Shown piece after piece: positions 1 through 14,200 of a DNA stretch of 64,000 nucleotides; the stretch's first letter is position 1; every line of letters begins with the position of its first letter. Where the stretch lies: assembly GCF_015832195.1 (NCBI RefSeq), contig NC_052017.1, positions 108,102,929 to 108,166,928 on the forward strand, read 5' to 3'. The translations under genes and the position numbers were made by a program. Under the pieces are notes generated by a model. It had not been told where the DNA came from. It saw only the letters and a program-made list of their open reading frames with translations, and did not search any database. Origin of the DNA: Motacilla alba alba. Lineage: Eukaryota; Chordata; Aves; Passeriformes; Motacillidae.

Positions 1-1868
1 GAAGCTTTCATATTTTCAAAACAATACCTAAAGCCTTGTTTGTAGTAGTCCATTTCAAGAGAAAATACATATGCAAGTTTGTAGGCTAATTCATTCACAG
101 TTGAATAACTATCTTCAGTAATCAATGCTTTTTCCTTTTTTGAAAATGCAAAATCAGCACATGTAAACCATGGAAACCTGAGAGCAGTCAGGATAATATG
201 CACCCCAGCCTGGCACAGGCACATGCCCTCAGTGACAATGCACGTGAACAATATTAAAATGATTATTCTTCTTTTAGGCCTGAAAAAGCACACACAACCT
301 GGCTTCTGTGGGAGAGTTAAGTAATGTGACATCTGTGTATTTTCAAAGCACTGCCTGTTTTCATTTCCCAGCCACCAGTACACCAGCCACAAAGGCTGTT
401 AAATAGTACAGCAAGAATCTTCTCTTTCAAGAGTCTTGTTATTTAGCTAAAACAAAACAAAACAAAAATCCCTTCCAATTATAGAGATTAAACTCTTATT
501 CTGCTTGTATAGAATTCCCTACTCCAAATCCTGCATAATTGAAATTATCTATCAACAACCTTAGGTCTCACTCAGAACAAAAGTAATTATGAAAGACAAT
601 GGAGAACAGGTTCTTCTTTTTGTTTGTCCTCTTTGGTTTTTTGCTGTTTTGGAGAGGAAAGGATGCAAACAGAAAGAACCTTTTCCTGCTTACTCTCTCA
701 GTAGCTAGCAGCCCTGTGACTATAGACAGTATAGCCCTGAATTGGCCAATAATCTGTGATAAAAAGTCCAGTCTAGCGCCTGTGTGCCATATGTACGTGG
801 CTATATGGCTTCTGGTAGACTCAGGGCACAAGTCTGCCAATAAGTGGCTGAGCAGACATATGTTAGATAGCATTACCTGGTAACATCTGCCATAATAATT
901 AAATCCTGCTGAAGTCTGGCAGTGTCTCCTACAACAGATGTTCTTATTCTTTTCCTATAGGAAAGCATTCATGAAGAGTAAAACATTACCTGACTTCTTT
1001 TACAGGTTTGCAGGGGGAAGCAGGTTTCCTTAAGGGGAGTCAAGGTCTATAAAAGCTTTCTTTCATAACTCTGTGGCAGACCCTTGTTAGTTGTTGCCCA
1101 GAAGACTCCACAGAAGATAGTGAGCATCTGGATTATAAAGAGTTTGTTGCTGGTTAGGGCTGGATCCTGGTAGAGGAAGCTTTAATGAAGCAGAGCAGGG
1201 AAACCTCAAAAAAAAAAAATTTTGTGTCTTGCTCTGTGTGTAAAGCACAGCTGTAGCAAAAAGCAAGATTTTATGCCCTTACAGTTAAAAGGCATGTTTA
1301 CTGGAGAGCAAGCCAAAGAAGGACTTACTTTAAGTGTTTGGAACTCTTAATTAGCAAGATACATGAAAGGAAATACAGTGAATTTTGTCCCTGCTTCTTG
1401 TTGTGAGGGGAGGGTCAGTATTCAGAGACAGAGGGAAATGAAGGCTTCTGGCAAAGTGAAAGCTATTGAACTTGATTTCCTAAGAGAAATTTGTAGAAGT
1501 ATATTCTGCCTCAGCTTCCCAACGGGGCTCTTGGCTGTTCTATTTCTCTTAAGCAATAAACCCTTTAGAAAATGTGTTTTTAAAAATCTATGAACTAGGC
1601 CTGCATGCAGTTTTTTTACAAAGACCATTCTATTTATGAAAAAAACTGTATCCAGCTCTTCTAAATAACAGGCTTTTAGCCTTTTATCAAGTAGCACATA
1701 TTCTTCAGTAGGACAGATACCCTGAATCAGTCTGTCAAGGCTCTTCCTGAGTGCCTCCATCAAGGGTGTTTCTATTACATCCATTCATTCTTCATTCATT
1801 CATTCATTCACTTATTTTTTATTTACTTATTGACCAGTTTTTTAAAAATCTTTGTTCAGAAGCTTTTA
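1..1868. other. Intergenic, no gene seen
   Basis: AT-rich single-copy-looking DNA with an A-run at 1209-1220 and a short ATTC repeat at about 1783-1810. The open frames here have no recognisable family similarity and lack exon-like context. Confidence 0.5.
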
Positions 1869-1869
1869 C

Positions 1870-2130
1870 ACGCTAACAAGTGGCAGGACAAATGGCTCAA
1901 GTTGTGCCACCAGAAGCTCCGATTGAATATTAAAAAAAATATCTAGTCACCAAAAGGGTTGCTGAGCATTGTAATTGGCTGCCCAGGGAAGTGGTAGAGT
2001 TGCCAGCCCTGGAGGGGCAGATAAAAGACATGGAGCTGTGGCACCTGGGGACATGGTTTAGCAGTGGAATTGGCAGTGTTGGGTTTATGGCTGGACTTGA
2101 TGATCCTAAAGATTTTTCCAACCTAGATGA
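1870..2130 (+). mobile_element. CR1 LINE 3'-end fragment
   Basis: Contains the CR1 3' segment: a GGCTGCCCAGGGAAGTGGTAG-like phrase near 1978-1998, then TGGAGGGGCAG and GCTGGACTTGATGATC near 2091-2106 and TTTTTCCAACCTAGATGA near 2112-2129. The usual tandem octamer tail is absent. Truncated at the 5' end, as most CR1 copies are, and diverged. Confidence 0.8.
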
Positions 2131-2368
2131 GTTTCCGACCTAGATGATTTTTGCTCTTTATATTGTTGTACACAATGGTGAGAGAGAAAAAAATCTGTGA
2201 CTGGTTGATTAATGACTGAATGCTGCAGCAAATTAAAGAGCAATGGTGGTAACCCAGCTGAAGTCCTTCTTCCAGAAAATCCTCAAAGCAGGCACTAGAT
2301 ACTTGCATTTGCTCATATTACAGATCCTAGAACTTGATAGAGAGTAGTCAACAAATGCCTCTAGCTGC

Positions 2369-2369
<1 letters not shown>

Positions 2370-2423
<54 letters not shown>

Positions 2424-2524
2424 TTTCTTTCTTTCTTTCTTTCCTTCCTTCCTTCCTTCCTTCCTTCCTTCCTTCCTTCCTTCCTTCCTTCCTTCCTTCC
2501 TTCCTTCCTTCCTTCCTTCCTTCT
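2370..2524. repeat. Compound microsatellite (CTTT)n then (CCTT)n
   Basis: About 155 bp of uninterrupted pyrimidine on the plus strand: roughly 18 TTTC units with one irregular spot near 2422-2426, then about 20 TTCC units. It makes a low-complexity open frame of Phe/Leu/Ser/Pro that is not a gene. Confidence 0.97.
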
Positions 2525-5500
2525 TTGGCAAATATAGGATTTTAGAAGCTGGTAGGAATGTTAATAAGCAGAACAGAAGACATTCAATACTAAAAAAAGC
2601 TTAATAATTGTTCTCCTTCACTGGTCTTTGAAAATAAGTGATGTGCACTTACTTTTTTTGTAAATTAAAAGGTTCTATACACTGGCCTTAGTTCACATTT
2701 TGCTTTATCCCCTGAAGTGATGCTTTCTGTATGATAATTTTCTTTCCCTGGGAATACATTATTTGCCCTGAGTTGCATACTTAATAAGGGACAGACAAGA
2801 GCAAAAAAAGAACAGAAATCTTCAGGCCCTTTGAAGGATAAAAGCAGAAGTTCACCTTTTGGAAGATGCCTACTGTGCTAGTTCTTGCTTATCAGTAGCC
2901 TGTAGATGTGTTGTCTTCATCATATCTGTGCACACATTTAATTACTTAGGAACAATTCAATGTTTGTTTATGAAAACACCTAACCTCATTTTTTAATACC
3001 TTCTGTTTAAATTATTTCTTTTCAATTAAGCCTGAGCCAGTGAGTGTTCCAGCATGTTGGCCTTTAACTGCCTGTTTGAGTGGTAATTAACACATTAGAG
3101 TTGCCAGTCAGAAGAAACCACCCCTGTAGGAGCAAGAGTACTGATGTAGGAGCAGCACTTTTCACCCTGAAACAAAAGAAGCAGGGCACTGTTTGTTTGG
3201 GTTTTTGTTTTTGGGTTTTTTTAATCAGAATAAGAGCAGAAATAACAGATCTATAATTATTCCCTGAGAGGTGCTAACGACTATATTTCCATGCCCTTTT
3301 CTTCATTTCCTTTGGTTAGCTGTTTACAAAGAAATGGTAGTGAAAAATGGCAGCATATGGTGGTGGGCAAGAGAGAAAAAAACAGAAGTAAAGGAATGTA
3401 CCAAGGCAAAAATAAGTAAAAGTCAAATCTGTGCTGCTGGGTCATTTTCTCTCATCTTTCCTTGCAGTTAATTAACAGCAAAATATGCTTTACGCACATT
3501 AATGTGCCCACTGAGTCCCAGAGTAAGTGATTCTGTCTTCATCCATTAAATTACTGAAATAACTTGTGTTTCTTGGCCTTGAATTTTAACCAGAACTTGT
3601 GAAACAGGAAGAAAGCAAACAAATAGAATTTCAAATTGAGTGTCAATTTTGGGTCTTCAAACTATGTGACTTGGTGTACATGTGAGTCAACAGCATGATG
3701 TTGGAATACACTATTTTGACTGCAGCTGGAAAAGAGATGACTTGCACCCTGTCTTTTAAATTCTGTGAAAGCCCAGATACTTAATACTAAGTTATTCCTA
3801 AAAAGTTATTTCACTTGTCCAGCCTGAAAGGGCAATGTTGTAATTTCCCAAATCTGTCACTTCTGTTTGCGTCATCTGCTCTATTTTACTTCCTTTGCAA
3901 ATAAATTCTCAGTCTTACTACAAGAAAAAATATAACATGTTCTTTTCTTAATTTAATTTAAGGGAGAAAGGAGGAGAACATGGCTTTTAGTCTTGGAGAG
4001 ATGTCGTTTCTGCTGTTGACACACACGTCAGCAAAAGCAACAGTTTTGTTGCTGGTACAAGAGCTGCTGTGCTTTGACTAGCAGATTACAAACAGTCTTG
4101 GCAGAGTCAGTAAACTGTGACAGCAAGAGATTATAGCTACAGTAGAGTACAGTTAGGTAGGATGTAGTGCTAAATGCCTGAGGGATGAGAGAACACGCAT
4201 TGAAGTTCCCCGCAGAGATTTTGGATCTAGCACATATCCTGTAGTAGGACTAGTGCTGAAAAGGAGCAGTCTCTTCAATGCAGTGCATAGAGTCTGCTCT
4301 CTTTTCTCTCTCTCCTCACTTCACCAAAAGGCAAATTTTGGATATTTTCTGCAAAAAGCAAACCTCATTCCATAAGTCTACCCATACTTTCTCTCTGTAA
4401 AATAGATTTTCACTTCAGGACTACTTCCTATTTGTGTTGAGCAGTTATGGTCATATTTGTCCAGTGACTCTAAATTTATGAAATGATCTGATATGTATTT
4501 GAAACAAAAATAGTACAAAGCAAAGTTTAGTCTATAATAACCTGTTAACCTCACTACTGTCTTACTTCTTTCTTTATTATGTAAACAGGCATATATGTCT
4601 GCTATTAGCTGGGCATTTGTTTTCTGTACTTCTGGTTACCTTTTTTTTTAATACTGAGTGTTCAGATAATAATAATAATGGCTTACTCATCAGCTGAAAC
4701 TCCCATTAATTTTCTTCACATCCTTTACCTCAGCAGTAATTCTCATTTTGAGACTAAACATTAAACTGTGTAAAGCAACATATCTTATATTCAACCATAA
4801 TTGATAACTGTTGAACTGGGCTGTTGTTTGCCAGTGTTTTGTGGCTGTGGTTTTAACTCCAGGTAACAGTACTTACTGACCTGATATATTCAGGTGTCCA
4901 AACCCATACTATTTTCTGAGATATTTTGTTTCTTAACAAGAAATAGAGCTGAATTCTAGTCTCTCAAATATTGAGAATCTCTTTTCTAAAATAGTGAAGG
5001 TTTTTGTTTAACAAAGGATCAAAGAGTAGAGGGCTTTCTACCATTCATCTAGTTCTTACATGAAGAAATGTTAAGGACTTACTCCTCAGCTAATGATGAA
5101 ATAAAGCAGTCCAAAATGTTCTCAGGACAGCTTAGATATTTTCAGAAAGAAATTATTTGCCATCATTTTCTCTATGCACTTTCCACCTAAATGCCTGAAA
5201 ATAGAAGAAATGGATAGAAAAAACTGGGTCTAATTTGGTGATGTGGAGCAGTGGTGAAGTCTCTGCTGTGCCACAGATTCCCTGTGTCAGCAGAAAGGTA
5301 CAGCAGCAAAAAAAAAACATACCGTCTTTCAAAGAGATGAAATTGTTGTCATGAAGGAAAAGGGAAGAAAACCAGACAGCTTTAATTCCCATTCACAGAT
5401 TGTGGACTATCTTATTTATCTTTTGGGCTGTTAATAATTCAGCTAACATATGATAGTCTTCAGCATGGTTGCTGCTGTGCTTTTGGAGCATAACCTATCA

Positions 5501-8500
5501 CACACTGTGTTGGGGTCCTATGCTATCACTTGATTTAAGTACAATGAAAACCAAAAGCATATTTTGAGTTGGTCTGACTGATGTGTCTTCTAATGGTAAG
5601 ATGGAGACTAAAGGTTAGTTTCACTCTGTGCATCTGACAATCTGACTGACATAGATTACACACAAATTTCCATGGGCACAGCTATTGTGATTAGGCCTAT
5701 GTATAGGGGTAATACCCTCATTTCAGTCTGTAAGTCTCCATCCAGGCTGATTATGCCATTGTATTTCTTTATTTGTGACATCTAAGGTGTTGTCAAAGAC
5801 AAACTGGTATGTAACAGCACTCCTTGCTTTCCCCAGGGAGTCCCCTAATAGTCCAAAGCTCTAGAAAGCCTCCTGAATGTTGCTTCATTTTGTGTGTTTT
5901 TTTCTTCTCTTTCATAACTGCTCGGTGTCACTAGTTGCTTGCCATGTGGTTTTAAAACTATTCCTGTATTAACTACCATCAAGGAATGTCTCCCTTGGGC
6001 TGCTGCATGACACCAGGTGGTCAGTGGACAATGGGACACAAATCCTGAATTACTCCTGGACAATTCAGCTGAGGTGTCACTGCTCCTCATACACACACGC
6101 TGCCTTGTAGACTGATGGGCTCAGATCTCTGCTAATTTGGATATCTCTACACTGTAACCCTCTGCAGAGTGCCCCATGTATTGATATAGCCGATAGCTGC
6201 CAGGCAGCTCTGAAGAACTGAGCTGCAGTTGCCTTTCTCTAATGAGAAGAGATCTCTGGCAACATTGTGTAAGTCCATAAAGCAAGAAAATAAAAACAAA
6301 CACCTGACGGACTTCCTACTTTATTTGCTCTACCTTCATTACTGCTGGTGAACTTGAACTGGAATAAGCCTGATTCCTCTGCTGCCTACACCTTCTTACT
6401 TGTGTGAAACATATTTTTGCTGGCCTCAGAAAAAAAAAAAACAAAAAAACAAGTAAAACTCTGCTCTTTTAAACCACAACATCAGTACTGCTTTAAATAG
6501 TTCTGAATACCTCACTCACATGTTCCTTGTGCTTTTCAGCAGCAACAAAGTGAAAAACAACATACATGCATTGACCTTAGTATTGCTCTTTTGCCAATTT
6601 TTTTCTTATTTTCCTTTGAGTTTGGGTGCTACAATCAAATAAAATAATTTAGCCCAATTGGGCAATATTTCTCTATTTTCTGTCTTGTTCAGCAGATTGA
6701 ATTTAGTGACACTAATCAGTTATGCCAATTATACATGTGAGGTGTGTGTCTTATTTTTGCTACCAGATTTGTTTAACAAGGACCAAAATGTCAGATTGGA
6801 AAAACAATTCCTCTTTAAAGGCATTGATGGTTTCAGGTTTTTTGGTGGTTCCTCCTTTCACCTTGCCACCCTAAAAACACCCCTTTTATTTTAAAGGTAT
6901 GAGTAGGCATAACCAAACTTTAGAGAATTGACCTCTAAAGTAGAATAGGAAAGGCAGGAAAAGCTTCTTTACAGAAAAGACATCTAAGTTCTGTTTTATC
7001 TTCACAACAGGCTATATTTATTTTGCACTTTTGGGGGAGTGTCAGTAGAAATGCTTGTCTTTGCTGCAGAATTGTCTAAACCTCTGTAAATAATTTAATT
7101 GAGCTGTGAATATTCAGTGATTGAAAACTAATTACTTTGGCTTAATTTGAGTACTGCCTGACTGCTCTGGAGTTGCGGGTAATTTAACAATGTAGATAGT
7201 GTGTGAACATGGAATGTTAAACAGTGACTGGGACAGAGTTAAAAATTAAAAAATAACTTGTAGAGTTTACAAGTATGCCATGGGCTGGGCTGTTTGTACC
7301 ATTCAAGGGCTTTTTGCAGACAGTTTTATGCGCAGTGCTTTCTGAAACATCTATTGGAATATTTTTGTACATCATTAAGTAATTGCTTTCCACTCCCCAC
7401 AGAATTTTGCAATAATTTTGCTCATAAAGATTAATGATGTAGCACAATGAATCGTATTCACTCGTGAGCTTCAGCTTTCAATTTTAATCATTGGTTAGGT
7501 ATCATGCAGATATTTTTCCTCTGAGTTTCTTTAAACATTTCCACCAAGAGTCTCATTGTTCCTGGAGGGAATGTGATGGCTGTGCTTTTCCTGAGGAGGC
7601 ATTTCAGTCATGTTAAATTGCATGGTATGCAGTGCTTCTTCATTTTGTGTTTTTAATACCTGTAAAATGCAGATATCATTGAATATTCTTCCTACAGAGC
7701 TTTAAGTCTTGTTTTCTGAGGTCATGACAAATCAACACTCTTATTCTGTTATACGATTACATGCTTCGAGTTTTCAACTGACTTGTAATAGACTCCTAAT
7801 ATGGATGTCTACTGTTAAATTATATAGAGAATTAATATTTAGCTGCCCATAAATTAGTAAAGTTCTTAAGAATGCTGCATTTTAAACTGCATTCTTATTT
7901 TTTTAGAAGTGATTAGGCAAAGTTCAGGGAGTGTGTGGAGGCAGTTTTTTTTTTTTTAAATGTGTACTGTGTACTTTCCAGTGGAAAGCAAGGGAAATTA
8001 GACCACTAGAAAAATAGAAAAACATGAGTAAAGATGATATACTATGCTTGTACTGTTCATCTGTTATTCTGTGAGCCAGTCATCAATAGTGATGTGGCCA
8101 ATAGTTTACTAGCATTTTACTAAAATGAGTAAATAAGAGTTCCTATTCATACATCAGTTTATTGTCTAACTTGCTGTTCTATGTTCACAGATCTCAAGGA
8201 AGATGTGTAAGAATTGTCAGGAGAATAGGTTTAAGAGTAATCTGTGTTTCATGACAATGAACTGAAAGAATTTCAAGTTTCTTGTCTATTGAGTGCTATG
8301 ATTTTAGAAATATTTATTCATTTTGGTTTTCTTTTCCTAATTATTTTACATGAGTAAAATGAGAACTTTTAACAAGAAGTTCTCATCTTCAGTAGATTAA
8401 CTAAGGCCACAAGGGGAACCAGACTGCAGTTCAAAGGCCTTCATAGGTAACATGCATCAACAATGCTAGATCAGTGCATAAAACTTGCAAAATAAAATCT

Positions 8501-11138
8501 GTGAACATAGTCTGAGCAATTCCTGAAGAGAGACTGAGTGTGCGCTGTTAAGAGGAGGATTCTCTTTATTGGGTATCAAATAACCTCTGAGATGGGTTTC
8601 CTGCAAAGCTGAACAGAATTTAGTGCTTCTCTTGGACTCCCTGTGACACTGCAGGGTCAGTTCTTGGGAATGACTATAACAATCCTTAAAAGCTGATGGG
8701 AAAATAGTCAGCTAAGCTACAGGTGCAGCAGGAGATATTTCACCTCTTAAAAAATAAAAATCTAAAATCCAAAGCAAACCCAAAGCAATTCCACACAAGA
8801 ATATGATTGGCTGAGGTGTTATGGTATTTTTTGTTAAGAATCTAACCTGTGTGTATGGAGAGCTTGAAACCTGTCATACTGTCCACACTGGACACTAGAA
8901 AATACAATAGGTACAACAGGACAAGGGAAGAGGCAGGTATTCAAAAATTGTTCTTCATGGAGTGTCTCCAGCCTATGACTTCCAACCAAGCTTTTTAGAC
9001 TAGGGCTAGTTTGTGTGTAGTGAAATAAGCTCAGAGCATTCAACTTACCCACAGGGCAGAGGAGAGATTAATTCACACTCTGAACAGTATCCTGAGGACT
9101 AGTGTGTGCCTCCCAAGGAATGGTGATACTTCACTAAGTTATTCAATGAACAGTATGCTAGCTGGATCAAGGATCTAGTACCTGATTTTGTGATATTCTT
9201 TTACTGCTCTTATTGTCCCTCTTTTGGCCAAGGAAAGGGTTAAATTTTTGAAGTAGCCTTGAGGGATTGGAGCCATGTGGGAGCAACCAAGATCCTGGTA
9301 TTATTCAAGAACATCTTACATATTATTGGGGATGGGAGGAGGGGCATCTGTCTTTTCTGGGAAGAAGGGTGTTCCTTTCTGGAACTTGGAAAAATGTGGT
9401 GGCTGGAGGTGTCTGCCATTGTTTTCCATGGTCCCAATCTTGGTGAACACTGTGCAAAGTAAAATGTCCTCTCTTTGTACATCAAAAGTTATTACTGTTT
9501 TTTTTTTCATTTCATTGCTGTTTTCAGTAAATTGCTCTTATCTCAGGCTGTGATATTTGCCTTTTGTGCTTACAGCTGGAGGGAGAAGGGAAGCTAGTGC
9601 TGGCATGATTTCAGTGGGAACAATGCATTGGGGAATGCCATTCTTAAACCACCATAGTTATCTGCCTTTCCAGTATGTCACAATACATGGTACAAATAAA
9701 ACCAGACCCCTCAAATTTTAAACATATTTACTGAAAAATTCTCTGCACTCCAGAGGATGTGAGCAGCATCTCTTTTTGATTCTTCCCTCTTTCCTTCACC
9801 CATGAAATTCTCTGTGATGGTGTTCATAAGGAAAGTCTCTGGCACAAGGTGATCTGAATCTTTTTAGGGAATGCTTGCAAAAGTTTTAATCACACAAAGT
9901 TTTCAACTTCGAAGTGAACCTGAGGAGCGCCTTTAAAACAATTTGTACATCTAGTTTTCCCTCCTGGGATTGTATTCAACCCTGAGATTTTTCAGAAGTT
10001 ATATATATCCAGAGGGTGGGCCGTCCAAACTCTCTAAATGCCACAGACTGCAATTCCTTGACTCCTGAGCATAAAACAATCTAATGGTCCAGATGGTTTT
10101 TTTCCTAAAAACATTTGGCAGCCCTTGAGGTACAGAGCCAAGATTAAATACTTTTTTGTACTGTGAGAGTACATAGGAACACAATAACTTTCCTAAGTCT
10201 GTCAATATAAGGAGTATTTTCTGGGTTTGCTTTTTAAAATCTATAAATGCTCTTACAATGAAAGCCATTAAAGAAGTACTCCAGAAATTCTGGTTTTCTG
10301 GGAAGTTTTTCATCAAGTAACCCACAAATTTAATCCAGATGGGAAGCTGTCAGGCAGCTTTAAAATTCTATTGAAAAGTAGGACATGGACAAAGATTTTG
10401 TTCTCCTGTGTCTGAGAAGGTGGAAGGAAGAGGCTAGCCATAAAAAAAAATCTTATATTTCAAATTCTTTTTGAGGCAAGGCATTATTGTTTTCTAGGGC
10501 TGTTATTGCTGTTGTTTAACTTCACCAGCAGCAGTGGGAGAAGAGCTACAAAACAGAGATGCACAGAGAATTGTATGCATTCTGTATCAGATGGATAACT
10601 GATGGATGAATGTGTGATATGTCTCTTCAGTTATACAGCAGAACTCAGATGTTTTGAGTGACTGAACAGATTTTTATATTCCCAGTGAGCTAAAAGCTGA
10701 AAAATAGGATTATCCTTCACTGTGATTTACTTTGCTGTATGAAGAGCAACAAAATCAAATAAGGTCCTAGTAGTAAATGGGAGCACCACAGTGGGTTTGC
10801 AGCAGTTGAAACACTTGTCACCATCAGAACAAGTTCAATGATTCACCACAGCTTGAGTCCATATGCTGACTCTAGTCAGTAAACGAAGTGCAGGAGACTT
10901 CAGACTTCCTGAAGATTAAAGCTTGTTTCTACCCAGCACCTTGTTCTCTAATTAAGCCAATCTTCTTAAATGTAATGTTGGTAATGGTATATTTTCAAAT
11001 GGAACAGATGGAGAGAAGTCTAGGCAGCCATTTGTTTAATAGGAGTGGAAACTGTGAAAGTGAGTGTAGCACAGGATTCAGCATTAATAGCATGTGATAA
11101 AAAGGAAGAAGTAGCCTGAATTGTGAAACTAACACTTT
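2525..11138. other. Intergenic, no gene or clear repeat seen
   Basis: About 8.6 kb of AT-rich DNA. I found no ORF with family similarity, no RNA gene and no recognisable transposon. Short homopolymers occur, for example A-rich at 6430-6448 and T-rich at 7946-7957. Confidence 0.45.
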
Positions 11139-11235
11139 CATTGAAATCACAGAAAAATTAGGTTATAAGGGACCTTCAGTCAAAGCAGGGGCAGCTTTTA
11201 ACTTACATCAGGCTACTCATTCCAAGCACAATTCA
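11139..11235 (-). mobile_element. Possible old CR1 3'-end fragment
   Basis: Reads AAATCACAG..AAATTAGG..ATAAGGGACCTTCAGTCAAAGCAGGGGCAG, resembling the reverse complement of a CR1 3' end (AATCAC..GG..GACCT..TCAAGCAGGG). It is short and diverged, so the call is tentative. Confidence 0.4.
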
Positions 11236-11239
11236 AAGT

Positions 11240-14200
11240 AAGTCTTGGCAAGACAGTGAAGAAGAGCCACATACAGATTTTTTTTTTGTTTTGTTTCTCC
11301 CATAGTCCTGAGGAATCAGTATATTTTATTCACAAGCTTCTTGAGGGTTTTGATCAACTGCTACTTTAAAATACAGGAGTAAAATTCAGGACATGGCCTC
11401 AAACTCATGCTGTGTTTCTGCTCTCATTCTTCCCTGGGTCTTCTTTCCTTGATGTGCTTCTGCATAGCACAGGGGGTAGGTCACAAGAAAAGGTAGCAGT
11501 ACTCACAAGGGAAACTACAGGTATCTGAAGTTGACCCAAGCTCTTCTGTTCTCTGTGAAGAGAGAGGCTTTTGTAGAGCACCAGAGGTGAAATCCCACTC
11601 TGAGTTGTCCTCTGGAGCTCTCTGTCTCTATTGAGCAGAGGACTAATTTCCAAATCTAGGCCACTTTCAAAACTGTGAATGCCTCCCAGGGCACAAGCTG
11701 GTGTCAAATCAGAATCCCAAAAGTCCAGGTGACCTCACCATCCAGCAGGTCATATATTCATAGCCAGCTTTTGCATGTTGTCAGTGTCTGTTTGCTTGAG
11801 TCTCATCTGGAAGTGCAAAGATTATTCAGGTATTTGTAAGCAATCTGACCTAGTATTGTAAAGACTATACAGTCCCTTTACACATAGTGAGTATTTAATT
11901 CAAATCCTGTGAAAGGAGTTATTTTTCTCCTGCAAAATCATCCTTTCTTTATTGGGTTTTGTTGGGTTTTTAGGGTTTTTTGCTTTTTTGATGTTTCAAA
12001 TTGTTAAAATGCTTCCCTGCTCTATTTACTTTTCAGCATCTGAGTAAGTGATCAGTGGAAAAATTCAATCAACAAATCATTCATATTTGTATTTTTCTTG
12101 CTTTAGGAAGGCACTCTCTTAGTCAATTTTGAAAAAGGTACTGCAGTTAGTTCTTGGTTCTTGTACAAACTTCTCCCTCATGTAAGAAGTGATGTCCAAA
12201 TTTGATGTCCAAATTGGCTGCATAGTGAGAGCTTCACATCTATGGGAAACAGCAAATATTGCATTGGAAAGCCTGAGAAATTTTGTGACTTTCTCTGTGC
12301 TTTTGCCACCTCTCTGAAAGGAGGTTCCCAAAGTAATTGGTGTTTGATGGAATGATACAAGGAAACTTTGTTTACTTATACTCCCTCAACCCTTCCTACT
12401 CTTCATTTGCCTTGGATAGTTCCCCCTCCCCCCCCCCCATAATGAAAAAACAGTTGTCTTTTTTGACTTCAAGTCATATTTTCCTCATTACTCTTAGACA
12501 TTTCTATGATGAATCATCTCTTCCCGGGACCTACATCGACTCACTGAGATTCACATGAACTCTTTCCTACTCATGTTGTTTTGTGGACTGTTGATTTGGG
12601 AAGCATGTAAAAAGCCTGTGTTTTTTTGTTCTCTACCTTCACAGGCATACAAATAGTCTTGTTTTCCACAATCATCTATGCAATGCGAATTTTTGTATAA
12701 GTTTAAATTCCTTTTTTTTCCCCTGCAGCATTACCTTCACACAGAGGGAGACTTTCAAGTTATCAGTAAATCTATTAAGAGTTTTGAATAAAGTTCTTTC
12801 AGTTTGAATAGCAAAATGATCACTTGTCAGAATTGATGATCATTTGCTTCAAGCAGAGACAGGCAATGGATAGAATGGGAAATACGCTCACTCTCTTACA
12901 CATTTGATCTACTCTTCACACTCTTGCAGCAGTTCTAGAGTAGCACTTGAGTAACTACTTTGTTTCTTTCCAGTGAACGAATGAGGGTTCTGTTCACAGT
13001 TTCGAATGCAACACCTTTACTTTGCGCAGTTTACTTTTCCACTAAGATTAGAGAGTTGCAGTCACTAAATTTCAAAAAGAGAAAGTGCTTAAAAATCTTT
13101 TTCAACAAGTCAACTTCTTTGACTTGTATCTAATGGACTTGGGTGAGAGAAATGTTCCCAAAAGGTTCTTGAGACAGGCAAAAAAGAAAAGAAAATATAT
13201 TCAGCTTGCTCTAGAGCTTGCTCATAGTGGGGAAACTGTAGGCTTTGAAGGGGACTCTCCCTAAAGGTTCAGTAATGTGGTTTCTGCTGACAGACGAAGT
13301 GAATCCAAACCACTTTATATCTCTGAGGGATACTTTCCCACTTAATGGCAAGAAATTATTCGTATTTATGAAAACTACACTCAAGTGTTATATCCTAGTA
13401 CAAGGGACTGAGTTGGGGCAGAAATTTTCTTCTTAGAACATCAATTAATTTTTTATAGGGTGAGTATATTGTACTTTATACTCTCTGTGCAGTGTATTTC
13501 ATCCAAGGCAACCCAAAGCTTTTGTTAATGCTTGAACATATTTTAGCAGGAAGAATGCAGATTTTTCTCTCCATTCTTTGAATCAATCAAATGATTGATT
13601 GGCCAGAGCCTGGTCAGTCTAGACTACTTTGCAAGTCCACTTATGCTGATGGAGCTTGGTTGGTCAAATTCTATCTCAAACAGTAATTCAAGGTTCAGAT
13701 TATAGCACTGATTCAGTTTGCTATGATGACTGCCTAGTAATCATTCATAAACTTATGCCAAGGAATAATTTATTAGAAAACCTCATTTTCCTTATCACTG
13801 TTTTAGGATTAGAACTAATTTCAAAATCTGACATATGACTATTAGCAATAGATATTATAGAAAAATATCTGGCATATATAGTCACAATTATGCAACAATA
13901 AATGCAGTAATACTGCTTGATTAGTTCCAAGTATGTGAAGTAAGTGAAAAAAGCTTTTTTACCTTGGTTTAAGGTAAAATCATCTAAGGCTGTGAGAGTA
14001 TAAACCTTTTTTCTTAATATTAAGTATTTTAATAGCATACAATGCTAAAACCTTGTTTCTGAACATAAGGCAAATTCAGGAAAAAAAGGATGTTATTTAT
14101 AGTGTTCTTCAATACACTATTTTTGCTCTCAGTTATTTTTTTCATTTCTCATTTGCCAGTCTGCCATTAATCTGTAAAACTCTGCTCTATATAATTGTTT

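Noticed and set aside
1422..1784. 120-codon minus-strand open frame
   Set aside because: No family similarity recognised, no exon-like splice sites noted, and AT-rich intergenic context.
2334..2537. Ser/Phe/Leu/Pro-repeat open frame
   Set aside because: It is the translation of the CTTT/CCTT microsatellite.
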